Shown: piece by piece, positions 55,618 to 64,000 of the stretch
How the letters are laid out: every line of letters begins with the position of its first letter
Numbering within the stretch: the first letter of the stretch is position 1
From: Plasmopara viticola
Taxonomy: Eukaryota; Oomycota; Peronosporomycetes; Peronosporales; Peronosporaceae
Length of the DNA stretch: 64,000 bases
NCBI GenBank assembly: GCA_001695595.3
Contig: MBPM02000035.1
Coordinates: 248,001-312,000 of the forward strand
Direction: 5' to 3'
Translations under genes and position numbers: made by a program
The notes under the pieces: generated by a model
The model's database searches: none
The model's input: the letters and a program-made list of their open reading frames with translations, nothing else
Told to the model about the DNA's origin: nothing

Positions 55618-58096
55618 CGAGCTGTCAAGTATTGCGGCTTGGAAGCTGAATGGAGAAGAAGGCAATTTTCAAAGTGTCCAAGGATAACACAAATTCACGA
55701 ACGGAAGACTTGAAACTAGTGAATGGGGTCGATAGATTACAAATGTGTACGTACTAATTCGACGAAGAAATATGGCAAATCTTATGCATAATTGCTAGAG
55801 AAAAGTGACCGCTGTTTTTCCATAAAAGGGAATGCTGGCAGTCAGATTTTTTTATAGAAGCAGCACAAGTTTTCTGGTATCCATATAATTTATAATTACA
55901 GCCTCTTTATAATACTTTAAATTATTTACACTGCTAATCGATCTTAATACCGTAAATTCTCAACCATTGACTTTTATCTACAGCATCATCGGTCAATTTT
56001 CGACTTTTTGGACAGGTAGATAGGTATTCACATAGTCTTTTTTCTCGTTGATCTTGGCATTTTGTCATCACAGCGCGACAAGATCAAGAAGAAGAGCGAG
56101 ATATTTATATGTGCATTGTTCAATTATATATCGTACTGGTGCCTATCCATTTTCGGACAGGCTGTCGCATTACAATGGAAAAGGTCGGACACATCATGCT
56201 GTGTTTCATTTGCTTTGTTATGTAATATGCATCGTCCATAAAGTAAGTCACACAGTAGATAACCCTTCATCGTCCAAATTATACGCTTGGAGAGCATTGT
56301 TTGCAGTATATTATAAGATTTGCTGTAGCCATTACGCCCCCATGTACCACACGTCGCTTAAAAGTGGAAAGTGCGCTCGCATGGACAGATGTTTACTGAA
56401 GTTGCAGCGGATTCTTAAATCATACGTTATGATATCTGTAACTATAGTTACAAACTGTCGCGATGTAAAAGTAGTGCTGAGCCAGTAACACAGTAACTAG
56501 TATACCGCTGACAAACAACGTCTATGAACTCGCAACGTTTCTACTTCACCATATGTAGAGTGTTAAAATCCTTATCGATCTGTCAAGTGTCGCGGCTTTG
56601 AAGGCTGTGTGGAAAAGAAGGAAATTTTCCAAAGTGTCCAAGGATATCGCAAAATCATGACGAAAGTCCTGAAACAAGTGAATGGGGCTGAAATATTACA
56701 AATGTGTACGAACTAATTCGAGGGAAAATTGACCGCTGTTTTTGCATAAAAGGGAAGGCTGGCAGTCGGTTTTTTTATAGTAGCAACACATTACTTATCT
56801 ATTTTTATAAACACAGCCTCTCCAATTTACAGTTAGACTGTTTAAATACCGCAAAATCTGAATGTCATTGACAGTATCATCGGTCAATTTACTACTTTTT
56901 AGACAGGTAGGTAGGTAATCACATAGTTCTATCTTTTAATTAATCTTGTCATTTTGTCATCACAGCGCGACAAGGTCAAGAAGAAGAGCGAGATGTTTAA
57001 TTGTGCATTGTTCAATTATATATCGAACTGGATCCTATACATTTTTCAGATAAGCTGTCGCATTGCACAACCGTTCAGCCTCAAAATTATACGCTCAAAG
57101 AGCATTGCTTGCAGTGCATTGTAAGATCAGCTGGAGCCGGGCCTCCATAATACTTGACTAATTATGTATCAGGGGTTATCTGCTAAGATTAACGCTTTGT
57201 AAGTGAATTCGGGATGCTTGAGCTAATATGTGTATCAAACTTGCACAGGTGGTCACCACCGAGTTAAAGTATGTGATATATATCCAAGCCACGTTCAACA
57301 CTCTAGATATGGTATAAGAGAAAACTTTGCGGGTTCATAGACGTTGTTTGTCAGCGGTATACTAGTTACTGTGTTACTGGCTCAGCACTACTTTTACATC
57401 GTGAAGTTTGTAACTATAGTAACAGATATCACAACGTATGATTTAAGAATCCGCTGCAACTTCAGTGAACACCTGTCCATGCGAGCGCACTTTCTTTTTT
57501 CAAGCTCAAAGCAAGGACGTGTGGTACACGGGGGCGCAATGGCTTCAGCAAATCTTGTAAGGTACTGCAAACAATGCTCTCCAAGCGTATAATTTTGATG
57601 CTGAAGGGTTATCTACTGTGTTACTTACTTTCTGGTCGATGCATATTACATTACAAAGCAATTGAAACACAGCATGATTGTGTTCGACCTTTTCCATTGC
57701 AATGCGACAGCCTGTCCGAAAATGGATAGGCACCAGTACGATATATAATAGAACAATGCACAATTAAATATCTCGCTCTTCTTCTTGATCTTGTCGCGAT
57801 GTGATGTCAAGATGACAAGATTAATGAGAAGAAAGGCTATGTGAATGCCTATCTACCTGTCCAGAAAGTCGGAATTTGACCGATGATGCTGTACATATAA
57901 GTCAATGCTTCAGAGTTTGCGGTATTTAGATCAATAAAGAGTCCAAAATTTTGTAAATTATTTTATGTACTACGGAGAGGCTGTAATTATAAATTCATAT
58001 GGATACCGGAAAAGGTGTGTTGCTCCTAAAAGACTCCCAGCCTTACCTTTTGTGCAAAAATAGCGGTATATTTTCCCTAACAATTTTGCAGAAGAA
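55618..58096. repeat. GIP 5'-flank inverted repeat with an extra flank copy, unit A
   Basis: Arm 1 (about 55775-56564) and arm 2 (about 57298-58096) are inverted copies, for example ACTAGTATACCGCTGACAAA near 56497 and its near-perfect reverse complement near 57347. Between them lies a further copy of the GIP upstream region in arm-1 orientation (56565-57130, starting ATCGATCTGTCAAGTGTCGC), with no GIP body attached, and a spacer matching the centre of the unit-0 palindrome. No coding frame here looks real. Confidence 0.8.
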
Positions 58097-58170
58097 ATCC
58101 GACCGTTTTCTCACGCGTGTCTTCGGCTGTCCTATGAAATAAATCAATGATTGCAAGCCTTTAAGCGAGC
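58097..58170 (+). pseudogene. Orphan GIP 3' end, unit A
   Basis: CCGACCGTTTTCTCACGCGT at 58099-58118 encodes the conserved PTVFSRV ending of the GIPs and continues into the conserved 3' flank (AGCTCGCAAGCAATGGCT). It is joined directly to the 5'-flank arm (AACAATTTTGCAGAAG), so nearly the whole gene body has been deleted. Unit B has the same junction. Confidence 0.8.
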
Positions 58171-59956
58171 TCGCAAGCAATGGCTGTGCAGTTACTTTGT
58201 CATCATCACATAAAAATTTTAACATGTTCACTGTTAATAGCTTTTATTCATTGTACAGATTAATTCATCTTATCTCTAAGAGTCGCTACTCACCCATTTA
58301 ATCTCAATTCTATATTTGTGCAGTAATGCACACCGATCAAGTTGTTGTCTGCCTTGACATGGACTTTCGCTGAGAATATAAGCTGAAAGTCGCTTCTATC
58401 TGATGAGGTTTTGTGGTCATGTCTTATTGCTTATCGTGATGCTCTTGACAAAGTAGCCTTTTTGCTTTGCACGTTGACCCTGATAAAATACAGAGTAAAT
58501 AATTACATGATTTAGAGTCATGGACCTTAAAGCGTTTGTTTCAATAAATGCAGTAGACCACGATCCTTCATTGACTATGAATAGTCCCGATTATGATTCA
58601 AGCTGCCGTCCTCAATTATTGTCAATTCTGACGCAGCATGCCCCGACTGTCAAGAAAATTGAGCACGAGAGAACTGTGCTCTTATATCTGCTGATTAAAT
58701 GGAAGAAAGTTAGCGAATGGATCGTGCCCTTGCAACATAATTCAGATATCTAGAAAGCCACAAAACAAAGATCAGCAAATATTTATTTTTGTCGCTCGTC
58801 CATCACTACATGCCTGGGCCGACGGTGTAAGTTTACACATGATTTGAGTGCTTCTTCATCTTGTACCATGATCGGGGGACGAGAGAAGAGTGTTAGATCA
58901 ATGCTCAATAGCGCCTTGTGTGCCTTCATCTTGACGAACGATTTCAGATTTGAAGCGATTTAAACACATATTTCTATATGTGATATTATATAAAATAAAT
59001 ATCGTACGTCTTCAAGCCAGTAATAGAGAAAAGTTCCGAAAAAAATATGTTTTTATCAGGCAACAAATACTCCATTTAATAATCTCGTCATTTTAAGCAT
59101 GAAGGTGATTGCACATGAAAGTTTGCGTTTTCCATCATCAGCACAATAGTCGAGCACTATGTCGACACTAATGGCCTCATGACAAGGCATTGTTGTGAAG
59201 CAATTCTCGCAAAATTTGCAATGATCGTTAGACTACACCTGGACTATCAAGGATTTTCCCACGATCGCGCACTTTCCAAGCAGTCTCATTCTATATACCC
59301 GTTGGTGGGACTGGCTATGCTCCTCTAACGATTCTTGACTCGGTGAGTGGTGTTTGTTGGATTTGTCGAGTTCGTCGTATGATAAACTTTAGTGAAACGT
59401 GTGCATAATTGGTTAAATCTGCAATCGTGGGCAGTTGTAGTCTCTTGTGCGCCCACATCTGTCCGCAGCAGTACTAAACGCTTTATGCCATCTTTTACCT
59501 AAATTTTTTAACTGAGTTCATTAATGAGAGGCCCGACATTCGAACAGTTATGACATCTGGCTGACTTGGTTGTTTGAGTACGTAGCGTACGGTGCCTGCT
59601 TGAGCCAAAACACTCCGCCACTAATGTTCACTGCTAGTTGGAAGATATTATGCTTAAACCTTCTTTGATCTTTGTTTGACGACCGTTTTTACTGGGAGAT
59701 TACAAGTGGACATAGGGATTAGGCGCGTGCATAGGGTGAATCATATCCTGACAAATATTTTGAATGGGAGGTCATGTTCAGACAGCGACTTCCCTGCTCG
59801 CATGTACAGGACCGTAATCGATTAGACTGGTCAGCGCTATTCGGCCATTTGGTCAAGAAATGAAGTGAACAAAATCTGTACAATGAAATAAAATGTTCAG
59901 TGTTCAAATGATTATGTAAGAAGACGCAATGGCTAAGTCGCTGCGTGCGAGCTAGC
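58171..59956. other. Inter-gene part of the tandem unit, unit A to B
   Basis: Contains the small ORF at 58520 and, from 58938 on, sequence nearly identical to 53831-54849. Apart from the small ORF I see no coding potential. A frame near 59210-59410 also has a counterpart at 54093-54305, but indels between the copies disrupt it. Confidence 0.5.
58520..58753 (+). CDS. Small ORF repeated in each GIP unit, unknown product
   Basis: 77 codons from ATG at 58520. It contains FVSINAVDHDPSLTMNSPDY and TVLLYLLIKWKKVSEWIV. Related sequence occurs four times: here, at 63559-63741 (stopped after 60 codons), decayed at about 53450-53640, and inverted at 49688-49904. In the unit-0 copy an ATG-led segment with a possible splice donor precedes it, so this may be a second exon of a once-larger gene. 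No domain recognised; coding status uncertain. Confidence 0.35.
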   Translation: MDLKAFVSINAVDHDPSLTMNSPDYDSSCRPQLLSILTQHAPTVKKIEHERTVLLYLLIKWKKVSEWIVPLQHNSDI

Positions 59957-60724
59957 CTAAAGGGTTGCCATCATGGATTCAATCCACGGGACAGCCGAAG
60001 ACACGCGTGAGAAAACGGTCGGAAATCCTTTTTTGCCGCAATCGCGACCCCAGCTGACCAGACCAATCAGAATGTCACCACTGTCCTGCTCTATGATTAG
60101 TGGACCACCTTGATCACCCTCGCATGCGTCCACACCCTTGGTACCGCCTGCACACAGATTCGTATCAGTGATATCGAAAACCGAATAGCACTCCTCGAAG
60201 ACCCACACTCTCAGCTTGATGGCCAGCAGTCCTTTAGAAAAATTGCCGTCGGGATAAGTGGTCGTACCCCAGCCCATGGTCGTTGCCATCATATCAGTCT
60301 GAATATCCGAATCGTCCACATTAGGAAGCTGGATGGGCTTGAACTTGCTCGGTTTGGCCAGTTTTAACAAGACAAAATCAAAAGCCCCGGTGTCTGAATT
60401 GTATTCTTCGTGAGTGTGAACTGAAACGACTGGAATCTGCTCGCCATCCAGCGTCTTGTTCAAGTAGTGCGTTCCTACCGACACAAACTTAGGGGGTTTA
60501 ACTTCAGTGCAGATATAAGTGGTGAGCACGAGCGTGGAGGCAACCAAAACACCACCGCAATGGCTTTCACCATCGATGAACTCGCGAATGCCGACGTTAA
60601 ACGTCTTTGTGCCCTTTTTGACGGGTTTCCCTCCCATGATTAGCCTCCGCGAAGTGTGCCCAGCGTTGACAGCGACGCCGGCAATAGCCATCAAAGCAGC
60701 AGCAATGGTGATAGAAATCTTCAT
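59957..60724 (-). CDS. Glucanase inhibitor protein-like, catalytically dead trypsin homologue, copy B
   Basis: 255 residues from ATG at 60724. It differs from copy A at only four residues: I17V in the signal peptide, S104T, E165G and G175V. The dead triad is the same (Ile71, Asp116, Gln205), as are all six cysteines. G175V falls just before the Cys179 disulfide in a normally conserved VWGFEEC segment, and E165G is close to it on the chain. The gene sits in the second 5-kb unit with the same 3' and 5' flanks, so it arose by the tandem duplication. The gene is intact. The likely role is a secreted inhibitor of host endoglucanase, by family inference. Confidence 0.88.
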   Translation of the reverse strand: MKISITIAAALMAIAGVAVNAGHTSRRLIMGGKPVKKGTKTFNVGIREFIDGESHCGGVLVASTLVLTTYICTEVKPPKFVSVGTHYLNKTLDGEQIPVVSVHTHEEYNSDTGAFDFVLLKLAKPSKFKPIQLPNVDDSDIQTDMMATTMGWGTTTYPDGNFSKGLLAIKLRVWVFEECYSVFDITDTNLCAGGTKGVDACEGDQGGPLIIEQDSGDILIGLVSWGRDCGKKGFPTVFSRVSSAVPWIESMMATL

Positions 60725-63156
60725 CGAGTTGTCAAGTATTGCGGCTTGGAAGCTGGATGGAGAAGAAGGCAATTTTCAAAGTGTCCAAGGATAACACAAA
60801 TTCACGAACGGAAGACTTGAAACTAGTGAATGGGGTCGATAGATTACAAATGTGTACGTACTAATTCGACGAAGAAATATGGCAAATCTTATGCATAATT
60901 GTTAGAGATAATTGACCGCTGTTTTTGCATAAAAGGGAATGCTGGCGGTCAGGTTTTTTTATAGAAGCAGCACAAGTTTTCTGGTATCCATATAATTTAT
61001 AATTACAGCCTCTTTATAATACTTTAAATTATTTACACTGCTAATCGATCTTAATACCGTAAATTCTGAACCATTGACTTTTATCTACAGCATCATCGGT
61101 CAATTTTCGACTTTTTGGACAGGTAGATAGGTATTCACATAGCCTTTCTTCTCGTTGATCTTGTCATTTTGTCATCACAGCGCGACAAGATCAAGAAAAA
61201 GAGCGAGATATTTAATTGTGCGTTGTTCTATTATATATCGTACTGGTGCCTATCCATTTTCGGACAGGCGGTCGCATTACAATGGAAAAGGTCGGACACA
61301 TCATGCTGTGTTTCATTTGCTTTGTTATGTAATATGCATCGTCCATAAAGGAAGTCACACAGTAGATAACCCTTCATCGTCCAATTTTTACGCTTGGAGA
61401 GCTTTGTTTGCAGTATATTATAAGATTTGCTGTAGCCATTACGCCCCCATGTACCACACGTCGCTTAAAAGCAGAAAGTGCGCTCGCATGGACAGGTGTT
61501 TACTGAAGTTGCAGCGGATTCTTAAATCATACGTTATGATATCTGTTACTATAGTTACAAACTGTCGCGATGTAAAAGTAGTGCCGAGCCAGTAACACAG
61601 TAACTAGTATACCGCTGACAAACAATGTCTATGAACTCGCAAAGTTCCTACTTCACCATATGTAGAGTCTTAGAATCCTTATCGATCTGTCAAGTGTCGC
61701 GGCTTTGAAGGCTGTGTGGAAAAGAAGGAAATTTTCCAAAGTGTCCAAGGATATCGCAAAATCATGACGAAAGTCCTGAAACAAGTGAATGGGGCGCTGT
61801 TTTTGCATAAAAGGGAAGGCTGGCAGTCGGCTTTTTAATAGTAGCAACACATTACTTATCTTTTTTCATAAACACAGCCTCTCCAATTCATAGTTGGACT
61901 GTTTGAATACCGCAAAATCTGAATGTCATTGACAGTATCATCGGTCAATTTACTACTTTTTAGACAGGTAGGTAGGTAATCACATAGTCTATCTTTCAAT
62001 TAATCTTGTCATTTTGTCATCACAGCGCGACAAGATCAAGAAGAAGAGCGAGATGTTTAATTGTGCGTTGTTCAAGTATATATCGTACTGGATCCTATAC
62101 ATTTTTCAGACAAGCTGTCGCATTGCACAACCGTTCAGCCTCAAAATTATACGCTTAAAGAGCATTGCTTGCAGTGCATTGTAAGTCAGCTGAAGCCGGG
62201 CCCTCCATAATACTTGACTAATTATGTATCAGGGGTTATCTGCTAAGATTAACGCTTTGTAAGTGAATTCGGGATGCTTGAGCTAATATGTGTATCAAAC
62301 TTGCACAGGTGGTCACCACCGAGTAAAAGTATGCGATATATATCCAAGCCACGTTCAACACTCTAGATATGGTATAAGAGAAAACTTTGCGGGTTCATAG
62401 ACGTTGTTTGTCAGCGGTATACTAGCTACTGTGTTACTGGCTCAGCACTACTTTTACATCGTGAAGTTTGTAACTATAGTAACAGATGTCATAACGTATG
62501 ATTTAAGAATCCGCTGCAACTTCAGTGAACACCTGTCCATGCGAGCGCACTTTCTACTTTCAAGCCTAAAGCAAAGACGTGTGGTACACGGGGGCGCAAT
62601 GGCTTCAGCAAATCTTGTAATGTACTGCAAACAATGCTCTCCAAGCGTATAATTTTGATGCTGAAGGGTTATCGACTGTGTTACTTACTTTCTGGTCGAT
62701 GCATATTACATTACAAAGCAAACGAAACACAGCATGATTGTGTTCAACCTTTTCCATTGTAATGCGACCGCCTGTCCGAAAATGGATAGGCACCAGTACG
62801 ATATATAATAGAACAATGCACAATTAAAGATCTCGCTCTTCTTCTTGATCTTGTCGCGATGTGATGTCAATATGACAAGATCAATGAGAAGAAAGGCTAT
62901 GTGAATGCCTATCTACCTGTCCAGAAAGTCGGAAATTGACCGATGATGCTGTACATATAAGTCAATGCTTCAGAATTTGCGGTATTCAGATCAATAAACA
63001 GTCCAAAATTCTGTAAATTATTTTATGTACTACGGAGAGGCTGTAATTATAAATTCATATGGATACCAGAAAAGGGGTGTTGCTCCTAAAAGACTGCCAG
63101 CCTTCCCTTTTGTGCAAAAATAGCGGTATATTTTCTCTAACAATTTTGCAGAAGAT
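60725..63156. repeat. GIP 5'-flank inverted repeat with an extra flank copy, unit B
   Basis: Same arrangement as 55618-58096: arm 1 to about 61670, extra flank copy about 61675-62205, spacer, arm 2 about 62355-63156. The extra flank copy lacks a ~60-bp piece present in unit A (after GTGAATGGGG at about 61785), which accounts for most of the shorter period of this unit. Confidence 0.78.
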
Positions 63157-63230
63157 ATCTGATCGTTTTCTCACGCGTGTCTCCGGCGGTCCTATGAATT
63201 AAATCAATGATTGCAAGCCTTCAAGCGAGC
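63157..63230 (+). pseudogene. Orphan GIP 3' end, unit B
   Basis: GATCGTTTTCTCACGCGTGT matches the end of the GIP coding region and is fused to the 5'-flank arm at the same point as in unit A. The 3' flank follows (AGCTCGCAAGCAATGGCT). Confidence 0.8.
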
Positions 63231-63558
63231 TCGCAAGCAATGGCTGTGCGGTTACTTTGTCATCACCACATAATAATTTTAACATGTTCACTGTTACTAC
63301 CTTTTATTCATTGTACAGATTAATTCATCTTATCTCTAAGAGTCGCTACTCACTTGTGCAGTAATGCACACCGATCAAGTTGTTGTCTGCCTTAACATGG
63401 ACTTTCGCTGAGAATATAAGCTGAAAGTCGCTTCTATCTGATGAGGTTGATATGGTCATGTCTTATTGCTTAGCGTGATGCTCTTGACAAAGTAGCCTTT
63501 TTGCTTTGCACGTTGAATTTGATAAAATACAGAGTAAATAGTTACATAATTTAGAGTC

Positions 63559-63741
63559 ATGGACCTTAAAGCGTTCGTTTCAATAAAAGCAGTAGATCAC
63601 GATCCTTCATTGACTATGAATAGTCCTGATTATGATTCAAGCTGCCGTCCTCAATTATTGTCAATTCTGACGCAGCATGCCCCGACTGTCAAGAAAATTG
63701 AGCACGAGAGTACTGTGGTCTTATATCTGCTGATTAAATAA
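63559..63741 (+). pseudogene. Truncated copy of the unit small ORF
   Basis: 60 codons from ATG at 63559, nearly identical to 58520-58753, but TGG is changed to TAA at the end (LLIK then stop). The downstream residues present in unit A are therefore lost. This suggests weak or no constraint on the C-terminal part. Confidence 0.35.
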
Positions 63742-63901
63742 AGTAGAGTTAGCGAATGGATCGTGCCCTTGCAACATAATTCAAATATCTAGAAAGCCAC
63801 AAAACAAAGATCAGCAAAGGTTTATTTTTGTCGCTCGTCCATCACTACATGCCTGGGCCGACAGTGTAAGTTTACACATGATTTGAGTGCTTCTTCATCT
63901 T

Positions 63902-63919
63902 GTACCACGATCGTGGTAC
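63902..63919. repeat. Perfect 18-bp palindrome
   Basis: GTACCACGATCGTGGTAC is its own reverse complement. The matching site in unit 0 (about 53768) has one changed base at the centre, and in unit A (about 58864) it is disrupted. It may be a protein-binding site or a small cruciform; no function can be assigned. Confidence 0.5.
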
Positions 63920-64000
63920 GAGAGAAGAACGTTAGATCAATGCTCAATAGCGCCTTGTGTGCCTTCATCTTGACGAACGAATTCAGATTTGAAGCGATTT

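Larger units (their letters stand above)
53831..64000. repeat. Tandem array with ~5.1-kb units
   Basis: The block ACGATTTCAGATTTGAAGCG recurs at 53831 and 58938, and with one base changed at 63977, giving periods of 5107 and 5039 bp. Each unit holds a minus-strand GIP, an inverted-repeat flank region, an orphan plus-strand GIP 3' end and the small ORF. The array continues beyond the right edge. Confidence 0.88.

Noticed and set aside
56048..56488. 146-codon frames in the GIP flank arms (56048, 61155) and minus-strand partners
   Set aside because: They lie in the inverted-repeat flank, and the arm in unit 0 breaks the frame. Presence in two units reflects duplication.
1..64000. CRISPR arrays, operons, bacterial-type promoters or rRNA genes
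   Set aside because: The window is eukaryotic nuclear DNA; no spaced short direct repeats or rRNA-like sequence were seen.

Overview
The window looks like a nuclear contig from an oomycete of the Peronosporales (Phytophthora or a downy mildew). Three points support this. The housekeeping genes are very large and apparently intronless, or carry one short intron. They sit in compact islands among decayed LTR retrotransposons, a LINE and SINE-like elements. The right end holds a cluster of inactive trypsin-like proteins of the glucanase inhibitor protein (GIP) type, a family described from Phytophthora. I cannot name the species.

Layout. (1) Positions 777-19217 are a gene island, all on the minus strand: a 1907-residue armadillo-repeat protein, a 3008-residue USP9X/USP34-like deubiquitinase, and a 994-residue secreted-looking protein with cupin/JmjC-like, two fibronectin III and protease-associated domains. 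(2) Positions 19218-32314 are mostly mobile DNA: two SINE-like copies with target-site duplications, a Ty1/copia element, and a degenerate LINE with endonuclease and reverse transcriptase. (3) Positions 32390-35170 are a small gene island: short ORFs (one with a signal-peptide-like start), a Tim44-like mitochondrial protein, and a divergently transcribed mitochondrial-type methionine aminopeptidase with one 69-bp intron. (4) Positions 35880-49687 hold two related Ty3/gypsy elements on the minus strand. Between them is a diverged paralogue of the Tim44-like gene. (5) Positions 49688-64000 are the GIP locus.

The GIP locus is the most unusual part. Two nearly identical intact GIP genes (minus strand, 54850-55617 and 59957-60724) lie in a tandem repeat with a period of about 5.1 kb. 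A third GIP (plus strand, 52079-52826) is a pseudogene. The 5' flanks form large inverted repeats. Orphan GIP 3' ends lie on the far side of two of these (58097 and 63157). I infer that the locus was once built from head-to-head GIP pairs sharing a palindromic intergenic region, and that the plus-strand partners were later lost by deletion. The array continues past the right edge of the window.

All calls rest on reading the sequence only. No database search was possible, and retroelement boundaries are approximate unless target-site duplications are stated.
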